A DNA stretch of 64,000 bases from Ignavibacteria bacterium (GTDB lineage: Bacteria > Bacteroidota > Ignavibacteria > Tepidaquicellales > OLB5). This document shows, piece by piece, positions 9,065 to 18,054 of this stretch. Below the pieces are notes generated by a model that was not told the origin of the DNA, did no database searches, and was given only the letters and a program-made list of their open reading frames with translations. How positions within the stretch are numbered: the first letter of the stretch is position 1; the number at the start of each line of letters is the position of its first letter. The DNA is taken from contig JAFLBX010000001.1 of assembly GCA_017303675.1 (NCBI GenBank), forward strand, positions 1,437,970 to 1,501,969. Direction: 5' to 3'. The position numbers were made by a program, and so were the translations under genes.

Positions 9065-10483
9065 ATGTATAATGATTACGCTGCTCTGAGGAATGAACTT
9101 GTATCAGGCAAAGTTACCTGTAAAGAAATTGTAGAATATTACCTGGGTAATATTGATAAAGGAAAGCATCTGAATGCTTTCCTTTTGGTATTTAAAGAAG
9201 AAGCGTTAAAACGCGCTGAAGAAATAGACGCGAAGCTTAAGGCAGGAACTGCCGGCAAACTTGCAGGAATGGTCATAGCTGTTAAAGATGTATTATCATT
9301 AAAAGGCCACAAGCTTACATGTTCATCAAAGATCCTGGAAAATTTTGAAGCATTATATACGGCAACTTCTGTACAGAGATTAATTGATGAAGACGCTATA
9401 ATAATCGGTAAAACCAATTGTGATGAATTCGCAATGGGTTCATCCAATGAAAATTCGGCTTACGGCAGTGTACTGAATCCAATTGATAATTCCAGGGTTC
9501 CCGGAGGTTCATCCGGCGGCAGCGCCGCTGCTGTTGCTGCAGATATGTGTATGGTATCTCTTGGGACTGATACAGGAGGCTCAATTCGCCAGCCTGCTGC
9601 CTTTTGCGGGATAGCCGGCTTAAAGACAACTTACGGCAGAATTTCAAGGTATGGATTAACTGCTTTTGCATCGTCATTCGATTCCGTAGGTCCTTTTTCC
9701 GGGAATATTTATAATGCAGCACTTGTGCTTGAAGTAATGGCAGGAAAAGATAAGCATGACTCAACTTCAGTTGAACATTCTGTAGATTCCTATTCTGCAG
9801 AACTGAGTAATATAAATCCCGCTAAAGTTACAATCGGTATTGTTGAAGATCTTGATGAAGAAGGGCTTCAGGATGAAATTAAAGATTCCATGAGCCGCGC
9901 TATTGAATTCCTTAAAGTCAAAGGTTGTAAAATAGTCAATGTAAAGCTGCCGAATTTACGATATTCCATTCAGGCTTATTATATCTTAACCACTGCAGAA
10001 GCTTCAAGTAATCTAGCCAGGTATGACGGCGCAAGATACGGAGTGAGGGCAAAAGATTCTGCTCTAGAAGATATGTATGTTAACTCAAGGTCAACCGGTT
10101 TTGGACCCGAAGTGAAAAGAAGGATAATGCTCGGAACTTATGTGCTTTCACACGGATACTATGATGCTTACTATAAAAAAGCACAAAAAGTACGCCGGCT
10201 TATAAAAGAAGATTTCAAAAATGCTTTTGAGAAAGTTGATTTCATATTAACACCAACAACACCTACAACAGCTTTTAAGCTTGGCGAAAAGACCAATGAC
10301 CCATTAGCTATGTATCTTAATGATATTTATACAACTTCTTCGAATTTATCCGGTAATCCTGCCTTAAGCGTCCCATTCGGAAATGATAAAACAGGTCTGC
10401 CTGTAGGTCTGCAGGTAATTGGAAAAGATTTTGATGAAGCAGGGATTTTAAAGCTGGGAAATTTATTAATGAACAGTAAATAA
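9065..10483 (+). CDS. gatA: Glutamyl-tRNA(Gln) amidotransferase subunit A
   Basis: Amidase subunit of GatCAB, which converts misacylated Glu-tRNA(Gln) or Asp-tRNA(Asn). It has 472 residues, normal. The Ser-cis-Ser-Lys triad is present: Lys74 in AVKD, Ser149 in GGSSGGS and Ser173 in TDTGGSIRQP, with the same spacing (75 and 24 residues) as in Staphylococcus GatA. gatB and gatC are not in the window. Last gene of the plus-strand set; its stop is one base from that of the converging gene. Confidence 0.96.
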   Translation: MYNDYAALRNELVSGKVTCKEIVEYYLGNIDKGKHLNAFLLVFKEEALKRAEEIDAKLKAGTAGKLAGMVIAVKDVLSLKGHKLTCSSKILENFEALYTATSVQRLIDEDAIIIGKTNCDEFAMGSSNENSAYGSVLNPIDNSRVPGGSSGGSAAAVAADMCMVSLGTDTGGSIRQPAAFCGIAGLKTTYGRISRYGLTAFASSFDSVGPFSGNIYNAALVLEVMAGKDKHDSTSVEHSVDSYSAELSNINPAKVTIGIVEDLDEEGLQDEIKDSMSRAIEFLKVKGCKIVNVKLPNLRYSIQAYYILTTAEASSNLARYDGARYGVRAKDSALEDMYVNSRSTGFGPEVKRRIMLGTYVLSHGYYDAYYKKAQKVRRLIKEDFKNAFEKVDFILTPTTPTTAFKLGEKTNDPLAMYLNDIYTTSSNLSGNPALSVPFGNDKTGLPVGLQVIGKDFDEAGILKLGNLLMNSK

Positions 10484-10484
10484 A

Positions 10485-10787
10485 TCAGGCGTAGTTATTT
10501 ACCTGGAATGCCTCGTATTCTTCAATGCTTATTTCTATCTTTTTCTTAAGCTGCAAATAAACAACTTCCACATTATCTCCAAGGTACCACTCTTTACTTT
10601 TCTTAATTTTAAAATTCTTCATTATATCTGAATCAAGTATGCTCTTAACTTTGCTTAAATCATCAGGATTATGAATAATTATTCCCCTGATCTGGCATTT
10701 ACCTGTAAATAAAAAATAGTCAACTTTAAAATTGATCGAAATATTCTGTAAGGCCACAATTGCCTTTTTTAACTGTTCATTTGTCAT
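10485..10787 (-). CDS. Conserved-looking hypothetical protein (100 aa)
   Basis: I do not recognise this family. It encodes 100 residues with a mixed alpha/beta pattern, no signal peptide and no membrane segment, so it is likely cytoplasmic. It converges on gatA with a single base between stops. A perfect TATTTTTG -7 box on the minus strand (10793-10800) lies only 5 bases before its ATG, which supports the start and suggests an mRNA with almost no leader. Confidence 0.6.
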   Translation of the reverse strand: MTNEQLKKAIVALQNISINFKVDYFLFTGKCQIRGIIIHNPDDLSKVKSILDSDIMKNFKIKKSKEWYLGDNVEVVYLQLKKKIEISIEEYEAFQVNNYA

Positions 10788-10909
10788 AATTACAAAAATA
10801 CTTAATTAAAACCTAAATTTAAAGAGTATTTTACCTGCCGGTTTTATTAAAAATATTTATTTGAGTGACTAATTTCTTAATTTTTCGTTTATTATAATTG
10901 GAAATTCCA

Positions 10910-11479
10910 ATGAAAAAAATCAACATTGTATGTCTGGGCGGCAGTATGGAAAAGAGCTCATCAACTCTGGCTGTACTGAATTATGCTGCTGAAAACCTGA
11001 AAAAACTGGGAGCTAACGTTTATGTTGCAGATATCAGGTCATTAGCCCTGCCTTTATTCAGCTATAAAACATTAATGACTATCAAGAACAGAAATTTCCT
11101 GCGGTTAATTGGTAAAATCAAAGAGGCAGACGGTTTTTTGTTTGCTTCACCAGAATACCACGGAACAGTTAGCTCTGCATTTAAAAATGTCATAGATTAC
11201 CTTGAGGTTCTGGCTGAAGAAAATCCTCCTTATCTGAGCTTAAAGCCTGTAGGTTGTATTTCATTGGGAGGGGCTGAAAATGCCGGTTACGCTACATTAA
11301 ATACTATGGTAAACATTGTGCATAACCTCAGAGGGGTTGCAGCGCCAAACAGCCTTGCTATCGGTTACGGGAGCTCATTGTTTGATAAAAACGGAAATCT
11401 CAAAAATGAACCTGTTATTAAAAGGCTTAAAAGGCTTACAAATGAATTATACATTTTAGCAGAAAGATTAAGAAATTAA
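10910..11479 (+). CDS. NADPH-dependent FMN reductase family flavoprotein
   Basis: Flavodoxin-fold FMN reductase/azoreductase-like protein that would reduce flavin or quinone-type acceptors with NAD(P)H. With the ATG at 10910 it has 189 residues. An in-frame TTG 12 bases upstream is possible but the chain begins naturally at MKKINIVCLGGS, the first strand and phosphate-binding loop. SPEYHGTVSSAFKNVIDYL is the hallmark flavin-binding loop. It lies 14 bases before the ion-channel gene and may share a transcript with it and the amine oxidase; its electron partner is unknown. Confidence 0.88.
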   Translation: MKKINIVCLGGSMEKSSSTLAVLNYAAENLKKLGANVYVADIRSLALPLFSYKTLMTIKNRNFLRLIGKIKEADGFLFASPEYHGTVSSAFKNVIDYLEVLAEENPPYLSLKPVGCISLGGAENAGYATLNTMVNIVHNLRGVAAPNSLAIGYGSSLFDKNGNLKNEPVIKRLKRLTNELYILAERLRN

Positions 11480-11493
11480 TTATTGAAGTCATA

Positions 11494-12564
11494 ATGAAAG
11501 ATATGTATACCAGAAAGAGGATTTTCATCAGTTTGATTCCGCTGGCACTTTTTTTAATTTTTGCGTGCGGGGCTTTTTGGCAAAATAAAACCGAAAATGT
11601 TCAAAAAAAGGATTCAGTTGAAAAGATTCAGAAAACAGAAACCACTGGGACTTCTGAAACATCTGATGATAAAACACAGGCAATTGATACAGTAAAGATA
11701 GGCGCATATATATTTTCACTGTATGACCTGGACTTTCCGGGAAATAAGCTGAATGCAGATTTTTACCTTTGGTATAATACTACAAAAGACAGCATGGGTC
11801 TGCTTGAAAACCTTGAAATAATTAACGCTACTGAGCTGAATAAATCATATGAAATGAATGAAAAAAGAGGCAGCATTTTTTTTCATTCAGTACGGATAAA
11901 TACAAAAATTAAAGAAGAATGGGACGTGACAAACTTTCCGTTCGATAAACAGGTAATAGAAATAAAGATCGAGGACTTTGATAAAGATAATACAAAAATG
12001 ATCTTTGTTGCAGATACTGCAGCAAGCAAAATTGATAAAGATGTTCATCTTGACGGATGGAAAATTAAAAACTTTGGAATAAAGATAGATGACCATACTT
12101 ATGAAACAAATTACGGCGATCCGGATATTCCGCTTAATGAATATTCTTCTTTTTCAAGGGCAACTCTCCATTTTACTCTTGAACGTGAAGGCAAAGGACT
12201 TTTCTTCAAATTATTTATTGGACTCTTTATTTCTGTGTTAATTTCACTTTTAACCTTCTTCATTAATCCGCTTGATCTTGACCCGAGATTCGGGCTCTCA
12301 GTGGGAGCGATCTTTGCGGCTATAGCTAGCCAATATGTTATTACATCTACACTTCCGCAGAATGAAAGGCTGACTCTTGTAGATATTCTGCATGATATCT
12401 CCTTTATCTATATTTTTGTATGTATTTTAATTTCTACAATTTCACTTCATTACATGAAGCTTGGAAAAGAAAAACAATCGCAAAAGCTTGACAGGATCAG
12501 TTTCTTTGTTTTCGCTTCTACTTATCTTATTTTGATAATTTATTTCGTTGGTAAAGCAATTTAA
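11494..12564 (+). CDS. Prokaryotic pentameric ligand-gated ion channel homologue
   Basis: Member of the GLIC/ELIC (Cys-loop receptor) superfamily, expected to form a pentameric ligand- or pH-gated cation channel. It has 356 residues: hydrophobic N-terminus (10-24) followed by Cys25, a charged linker to about 65, an extracellular beta-sandwich, then four membrane helices. WDVTNFPFDKQVIEIKIEDF (143-162) matches the beta6-beta7 pro-loop, without disulfide cysteines, as in bacterial members. DVHLDGWKIKNF (183-194) parallels GLIC. M1 is about 237-257, M2 265-286, M3 299-321, M4 334-352. The LIFAC sequence at 21-25 resembles a lipobox, unusual for a channel. Downstream of an FMN reductase and 11 bases before a Tat-exported amine oxidase. 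Family is firm; the ligand is unknown. Confidence 0.88.
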   Translation: MKDMYTRKRIFISLIPLALFLIFACGAFWQNKTENVQKKDSVEKIQKTETTGTSETSDDKTQAIDTVKIGAYIFSLYDLDFPGNKLNADFYLWYNTTKDSMGLLENLEIINATELNKSYEMNEKRGSIFFHSVRINTKIKEEWDVTNFPFDKQVIEIKIEDFDKDNTKMIFVADTAASKIDKDVHLDGWKIKNFGIKIDDHTYETNYGDPDIPLNEYSSFSRATLHFTLEREGKGLFFKLFIGLFISVLISLLTFFINPLDLDPRFGLSVGAIFAAIASQYVITSTLPQNERLTLVDILHDISFIYIFVCILISTISLHYMKLGKEKQSQKLDRISFFVFASTYLILIIYFVGKAI

Positions 12565-12575
12565 TTTTTAAATAA

Positions 12576-13940
12576 ATGAAAACAACAAGAAGAGATTTTC
12601 TTAAAACAACTGCCGTTCTTGCAGCAGGTGCAGCTATTATTCCGCCTGTATTCAGCATAAATAAAGGTGTAAAGCCTAAGGTTGTAATTATCGGGGCAGG
12701 GTTCGCCGGACTTTCAGCTGCTTACCGCCTTAAGCAAAAAGGCTGTGAAGTTACAGTACTTGAAAGCAGGGGGCGTGTTGGGGGCAGGGTTTTTTCGCAT
12801 CCTATAGATACCGACGAAAATCTAGTGATCGAGCTTGGGGCAGAATGGGTTGGAGCTTCTCATGAAAGAATGATAACAATGTGCAAAGAGTTCGGGCTTG
12901 AGCTGCAAAATAACCAGTTTGAATCTCATTTAACTTATGCCGGGGAGTATTTCCCAAAAGGAAAGTGGGATTATTCTTCAGACTGGAAAGCAAAATTCAA
13001 TAAACTGATCAATGATTATGCTAACTTCCGGGAAGAAGATAAAAAAAGACTTGATAAAATAGATTGGTGGAGATATTTGGTAAATAACGGAATCACAGAA
13101 CGCGACCTGGAGATACGTGACCTACTTGATAGTACCGATTTTGGTGAATGTATCAGGCATGTATCAGCATATGCAGCAATTGCTGAATATGCTGAATCAA
13201 GCGAAAAGAACGAAATGGATTTTAAAATAAAAGGCGGCAACAGCATGTTCTCAAAATCTTTGGCTGAAAGAATAGGTGCTGAAAATATAAAGCTGAAACA
13301 TAAAGTTACTGAAATAAACCAGGCTGACGGAAAAGTAGATGTGAAATGTGATAACGGAACAGTTTTTTCGGGTGATAATCTTATTTGTACAATTCCAACT
13401 TATTCTATGATGAATATTTCGTGGAAACCGGGACTCCCTGAAGAAAAGATCAATGCTATAAATGAGCTTCAATATGCAAGAATAAGCAAGCATGCAGTTT
13501 TGTTCAGTGAAAGATTCTGGAAAGATGAAGACTTTGATATGGTTACAGATATTTACGGACATTATTTCTACCATGCTACAAAGAACCAGCCCGGAGTAAA
13601 AGGCGCGCTTATTTCTTATACTATAGGAGATAAAGCTGATGTAATTGCAAGACAGAATGATGAATTTAAAGCTGATGTGATTAATAATTCCCTAAGACAG
13701 GCTTTTGGAGATGTGAAAAATAAAATTCTTACACAATTAAATTATTATTGGGGAAAAGATGAATTTACCAAAGGCGGATATGCATTATACGGAACAGGAC
13801 AATGGTTCACAGTTATGCCGGTATTAAAAAAGAAATTTATGAGTACTTATTTTGCAGGCGAGCATATTGCAGATTGGCAGGGATTCATGGAAGGTGCAAT
13901 TGTTACCGGCGAAGAAGCGGCAGATGAGATAGCCGGCTGA
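12576..13940 (+). CDS. Tat-exported flavin amine oxidase (FAD-dependent)
   Basis: Flavin-containing oxidoreductase of the monoamine oxidase/phytoene-desaturase superfamily, expected to oxidise an amine in the periplasm. It begins with a twin-arginine signal, TRRDFLKTT at residues 3-11 plus a hydrophobic stretch. The dinucleotide-binding loop is G40-A-G-F-A-G45 and the ESRGRVGGR motif follows. The C-terminal FAD contact GEHIADWQGFMEGA is present. The cysteine used for covalent FAD in mitochondrial MAO is not evident. It has 454 residues, full length. Probably co-transcribed with the ion channel gene upstream; the substrate is not determinable from sequence. Confidence 0.9.
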   Translation: MKTTRRDFLKTTAVLAAGAAIIPPVFSINKGVKPKVVIIGAGFAGLSAAYRLKQKGCEVTVLESRGRVGGRVFSHPIDTDENLVIELGAEWVGASHERMITMCKEFGLELQNNQFESHLTYAGEYFPKGKWDYSSDWKAKFNKLINDYANFREEDKKRLDKIDWWRYLVNNGITERDLEIRDLLDSTDFGECIRHVSAYAAIAEYAESSEKNEMDFKIKGGNSMFSKSLAERIGAENIKLKHKVTEINQADGKVDVKCDNGTVFSGDNLICTIPTYSMMNISWKPGLPEEKINAINELQYARISKHAVLFSERFWKDEDFDMVTDIYGHYFYHATKNQPGVKGALISYTIGDKADVIARQNDEFKADVINNSLRQAFGDVKNKILTQLNYYWGKDEFTKGGYALYGTGQWFTVMPVLKKKFMSTYFAGEHIADWQGFMEGAIVTGEEAADEIAG

Positions 13941-13942
13941 AC

Positions 13943-14875
13943 TTACTGTTTAAAACTTTTTATGTAGTCAAGTAATTCTGCATCCAGTATCTTTATAGAT
14001 TTACCTGTAACTTCTTCAAGCTGGCTTATACCGGTATTATCTTTGCTGTATTTATCCCTGAATGTTCTATAATATTTTTCTAAAAGCCCTGCTTCCTGAA
14101 GCATCATCAGCAGGTACCTTGATTGCGCGTAATAATAAGATGTGCGTTTACCATAAAGCTCTTCATCATTGGTTTCCATCAAATGTTTTAAGCCGGTATA
14201 TGTATCTTCATTTAAAGCTCTTCTAAGCGGCAGTATTCTCCAGCTGAACTCACCTATAAGGTTACCGTTTTTAAATAAAGATTTTTCGTTTAGCGAAGCA
14301 AAACCTTCATCAAACCATGAAGGCGCATCAGGAAAATCAGACCTGATAAAACGATGCGTTATTTCATGTAAAATACTTCCTTTCCAGTTAACATACCTGA
14401 TTACAATAACATTTTTGGATATCTTGTAGAAGCCGTAAGGAGAGATATCATTTTCTGCAATATCGTAATTATCCAGAACGAATTTTTTGTAATTATCATA
14501 CTGTTCAAAAAGATAAACAGGTGTAACTTCACCAGGGACATCATTTACATAGTTGTAGGTCATGGCGTCTATTGTATATCTCACATCAGTATCAATAAGC
14601 CTGTAGGTTAATTCATCATTCATATCAGAAAAAATAACAAATTGCCTGAATTTTGTGACGGACATTCCTTGCGGAATTTGCCCGGAATGTAAATTTATAA
14701 CAGAACTGTAATCAAGCTCAGGATATACTTCTTCAATTTCAGAAAGGCTTTTTTTGACGTCAATTCTGGAGTCAGTTGAATCAAATTTATCCGGTTTGAG
14801 GTCAGATCTTTGATTACCGCATCCCAGTAAAATTGATAAAATTATAAATAGTATTATTATTAAGCTTTTTGCCAT
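13943..14875 (-). CDS. Lipoprotein with gluzincin (peptidase MA-like) zinc-protease domain
   Basis: Putative zinc metalloprotease at the cell envelope. A lipoprotein signal ends at Cys19 (SILLGC). The zinc site is H170-E-I-T-H174 with a downstream glutamate, Glu190 in WFDEGFA, the HExxH...E pattern of peptidase MA-like proteins. It has 310 residues. It converges with the amine oxidase (2 bases between stops) and diverges from arsC. The substrate is unknown. Confidence 0.8.
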   Translation of the reverse strand: MAKSLIIILFIILSILLGCGNQRSDLKPDKFDSTDSRIDVKKSLSEIEEVYPELDYSSVINLHSGQIPQGMSVTKFRQFVIFSDMNDELTYRLIDTDVRYTIDAMTYNYVNDVPGEVTPVYLFEQYDNYKKFVLDNYDIAENDISPYGFYKISKNVIVIRYVNWKGSILHEITHRFIRSDFPDAPSWFDEGFASLNEKSLFKNGNLIGEFSWRILPLRRALNEDTYTGLKHLMETNDEELYGKRTSYYYAQSRYLLMMLQEAGLLEKYYRTFRDKYSKDNTGISQLEEVTGKSIKILDAELLDYIKSFKQ

Positions 14876-14939
14876 TAATTCCTGGTTTGAAAATATAACA
14901 ATTAACTCTCATATTTAATTTCAATATAATTTTAACTAA

Positions 14940-15353
14940 ATGAAAGCTAAAATACTGGTTTTATGCACCGGCAATTCATGCCGCTCACAAATGGCTGAGG
15001 GAATATTGAAAGTGATGTACCCTGATTTTGAGATATTTTCAGCGGGTACAAGGCCTGAGAAAAATGTGAATCCTTATGCAATAGAAGTAATGAAAGAAAT
15101 TGGAATAGATATTTCAGGGCATTACCCAAAAAATGCCGATCAATTTAAAGGGATGGATTTTGAATACGTTATCACAGTATGTGATAATGCTAAAGAAATA
15201 TGTCCGGTGTTTACAGGTAATGTAAAACACAGGCTGCACAAAGGTTTTGAAGATCCGTTCAATGCAACCGGAAGTGATGATGAGAAAAAGGCGGTTTACA
15301 GAAAAGTCAGGGATGAAATTAAGAGTGCTTTTAAAGATTTATTCAAAGATTAA
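14940..15353 (+). CDS. arsC: Thioredoxin-coupled arsenate reductase (LMW phosphatase fold)
   Basis: Reduces arsenate to arsenite using a cysteine relay regenerated by thioredoxin. It has 137 residues. The phosphatase-type loop is C9-T-G-N-S-C-R15; the two other redox cysteines, Cys81 and Cys88 in VCDNAKEICPV, match Cys10/Cys82/Cys89 of the plasmid pI258 enzyme with the same spacing, separating it from plain tyrosine phosphatases. HKGFEDP is also typical. No arsenite pump or ArsR gene is adjacent, so it stands alone. Thioredoxin reductase is encoded at 53.5 kb. Confidence 0.9.
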   Translation: MKAKILVLCTGNSCRSQMAEGILKVMYPDFEIFSAGTRPEKNVNPYAIEVMKEIGIDISGHYPKNADQFKGMDFEYVITVCDNAKEICPVFTGNVKHRLHKGFEDPFNATGSDDEKKAVYRKVRDEIKSAFKDLFKD

Positions 15354-15369
15354 AATTTTTAAGATATCA

Positions 15370-17913
15370 CTAAAACGTTATTTTGAATGTTGTACCTGCA
15401 GTATTTTCCATAGAAATTGTACCGTCTATTTGACCTACAAGAGTGTTAACAAGCTGCAAGCCTAGTGATTTGGTTTTTCTGTAATCAAGCTCTTTAGGGA
15501 AGCCGATACCGTTATCACTCAGGATAATTTCGTATTTCCCTTCATTTTTTCCAAATGAAATATTTATTTTACCTTTGTTATTTCCCGGGAATGCGTATTT
15601 AAGCGAATTTGATATCAGCTCATTAAGAATTAAACCGCACGGAATAGCAAGATCTATGCTTAGGTTTATATCAACAGCGTCAATTACTACCCCGATATCC
15701 CCCTGCCTTGATTTAAATACATGGAATAAATGTTCAGTAAGCTGTTTTAAATACTCTGAAAAATCAACCTCGGAAAAATCTTTTGACTGGTATAATTTTT
15801 GATGCACCAATGCCATTGAGCGTATCCTGTTCTGGCTGTCTACAAGCAGATCCAAAGATCTTTCATCTTTAACGTAACTGGATTGCAGCTTAAGCAGGCT
15901 TGAAACAACCTGAAGGTTATTTTTTACTCTGTGGTGGATCTCCTTTAATAGCAGTTCTTTTTCTTTTAATGAACGGCTTATGTTTTGTTCTGCGATCTTC
16001 CTTTCGGTAATATCGATAAGAATTCCTGATAAATATGATTCTTTTTCATTCACTTTGACCCTGAACATATGATCTTCTATCCAAATAAATTCACCGTTTT
16101 TCTTTTTTACCCTGAATTCCATGTTCAGAATTCCGTCATCGTGGTTTTTATGCCAGTTGCTTAGTGCTTTTTTTACAGCAGGCAGGTCTTCTTCGTACAT
16201 TATACTTCCGAAGAAATATTTGTTTTCCAGTACTTCAGCCGGCGAATAGCCTATCATATCCCAAATATTATCAGATATAAAATCTTTACCAAGTCCTGAT
16301 TGATAAATTACCACTTTTGGAAGGTTCTTAAGAATAGCTGAAAGCTTAGTCTCTGTTTCAAGCATTTTCAGCTGTGTTTTTTTCTGCTCTGTAATATCTA
16401 TCATGATACCGGAATAATAAGGTTTACCGCTTACCGGTCTTACTTCAAACATGTGATCTTCCAGCCAAACTACTTCGTTATTTTTATTCCGGACCCTAAT
16501 TTCGTTGCTAACAACACCTGCAGCTCCCAGTTTCTTCCATTCTGCTACTTTATTATCGTATGCAACAATATCATCTTCAAGCATTAATTCACTGAATAAT
16601 GAATCATTTTCCATAAATTTTTCAGCAGGGTAACCAAGGATATCCATTATATTTTCTGATACAAAGTTTACATTATCCCCGTATTCATAAATTGTTACAT
16701 TTGGCAGATTATTCAGTACAGCAGTTAGCCTTGCCTGGGTTTGCGCAAGCTTTTTTTCAGCTTCAATTCTGTCAGTTATATCCACAACCTGTGCTATCTG
16801 CTGAAATGGCTTGCCTGAAGTATCCCTTAAAACATTCAGTCTCAGCTCAACATAAATAATATTGCCGTTTTTATGAATATATCTTTTTTCGAAATGAAAG
16901 TTAGAGCTATCCCCGTTTAATGCTTTATTGAAATAATTATCATCTATCATTATATCATCTGGATGCGTAATATCTTCAAATGTCATTGTCAAAAGCTCTT
17001 TTTTAGAATATCCTGTGATATCGCAGTATGCTTTATTTACCTTTAAAAAACTTTTGCTCAGGTCAGTTAAAGCCATGCCAATCGGGGCATTATCAAAAAT
17101 AGACTGCAGCTGCTGCTCACTTTCTTTAAGCGCAACTTCTGCTCTTTTACGGGCAGTTATATCCCTGCCGACTGTCTGGTATTCAGAAATATTACCCTCA
17201 TTATCAAGTATAGCAGTATCTGTCCATCTTAGCCAGCGGATTTCTCCATCAGGCCTTATAACGCGGTGTGTGAACTGCCCAACAGTATTATTTTTATCAA
17301 GTGAAACAAAAAACTTCGAAAAGCGTTCTAGATCTTCTACAGGCATTTGCGGAATGTATCTTTTCCCAATCAGCTCTTCACGGGTTTTATGAAAATAATT
17401 ACAGTATACATCATTAACATATGTAAAGGTTCCGTCCGGCTTCCACCTGGTTATCATTTCTGTTTGCTGTTCTACAAGGGTTTTATAGCGTTCTTTGTTT
17501 TCCAGAAGCTCCTGTTCGGTCTGCTTCCTGTCTGTCATATCAATTAATACACCGAAGAGCGATACCGGAATATTATTTTCATATGAAATTGAAACAATAT
17601 CTTTGAACCATTTAACATTTCCGTTTGAAGCAATTACCCTGTATTCAAACTCATGGTCTTTGTTCTGCGATATGTGATATTTACTGAATTCAGAAGCCCA
17701 GCTCATGTCATCATGATGAAGATGTTCATACCAAAATCCGGGTTTGAACCAGTCATTTTTCGGGTAACCCAGAATTGATTCTGCCATTCTGCTGATATAA
17801 GTAAATCTTCTTAAAGTCAGATCAAAAACATATGTGATAACATTCAGTCCTTCGATCAGCTCCCTGAAACGGTCTTTTACTATTATATTATGATTGTTAT
17901 CTGTATAGTTCAA
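15370..17913 (-). CDS. Five-PAS sensor histidine kinase (HisKA_2 type)
   Basis: Cytoplasmic-looking sensor kinase with no clear membrane segment or signal peptide. It has 847 residues: five PAS/PAC modules in the first ~640 residues, then a HisKA_2 dimerisation box EIHHRVKNNLQ with predicted phospho-acceptor His661, and a HATPase domain with DNGIGFP. The fourth and fifth PAS modules are near copies of each other (NLPNVTIY versus NLPKVVIY, EDHMFEV versus EDHMFRV), indicating internal duplication. Such HisKA_2 kinases commonly signal light, redox or general stress. No response regulator gene is adjacent. The ligand is unknown. Confidence 0.92.
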   Translation of the reverse strand: MNYTDNNHNIIVKDRFRELIEGLNVITYVFDLTLRRFTYISRMAESILGYPKNDWFKPGFWYEHLHHDDMSWASEFSKYHISQNKDHEFEYRVIASNGNVKWFKDIVSISYENNIPVSLFGVLIDMTDRKQTEQELLENKERYKTLVEQQTEMITRWKPDGTFTYVNDVYCNYFHKTREELIGKRYIPQMPVEDLERFSKFFVSLDKNNTVGQFTHRVIRPDGEIRWLRWTDTAILDNEGNISEYQTVGRDITARKRAEVALKESEQQLQSIFDNAPIGMALTDLSKSFLKVNKAYCDITGYSKKELLTMTFEDITHPDDIMIDDNYFNKALNGDSSNFHFEKRYIHKNGNIIYVELRLNVLRDTSGKPFQQIAQVVDITDRIEAEKKLAQTQARLTAVLNNLPNVTIYEYGDNVNFVSENIMDILGYPAEKFMENDSLFSELMLEDDIVAYDNKVAEWKKLGAAGVVSNEIRVRNKNNEVVWLEDHMFEVRPVSGKPYYSGIMIDITEQKKTQLKMLETETKLSAILKNLPKVVIYQSGLGKDFISDNIWDMIGYSPAEVLENKYFFGSIMYEEDLPAVKKALSNWHKNHDDGILNMEFRVKKKNGEFIWIEDHMFRVKVNEKESYLSGILIDITERKIAEQNISRSLKEKELLLKEIHHRVKNNLQVVSSLLKLQSSYVKDERSLDLLVDSQNRIRSMALVHQKLYQSKDFSEVDFSEYLKQLTEHLFHVFKSRQGDIGVVIDAVDINLSIDLAIPCGLILNELISNSLKYAFPGNNKGKINISFGKNEGKYEIILSDNGIGFPKELDYRKTKSLGLQLVNTLVGQIDGTISMENTAGTTFKITF

Positions 17914-17989
17914 AATATTGAATTACTCATTTTCGATTTATTAAAATATGAAATAAAATAAATAATGTAATTAACGTATATAGGGGATA

Positions 17990-18030
17990 AAAAAAAATCT
18001 TAAACTTATATATTATATAAGCTTAAGATT
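17990..18030 (-). terminator. Intrinsic terminator of tonB
   Basis: On the minus strand after the tonB stop there is a long hairpin: AATCTTAA... at 17996 pairs with ...TTAAGATT at 18030, 17 positions per arm with one mismatch and a very short loop, followed by a run of T residues (17990-17997). This is a standard intrinsic terminator, although the stem is AT-rich. Confidence 0.8.
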
Positions 18031-18054
18031 TAAATTTACTTTGTGTTATTCCGG

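Noticed and set aside
14940-15353. An arsenic resistance operon
   Set aside because: Only arsC is present; flanking genes are a protease-like lipoprotein and a sensor kinase, with no pump or ArsR.
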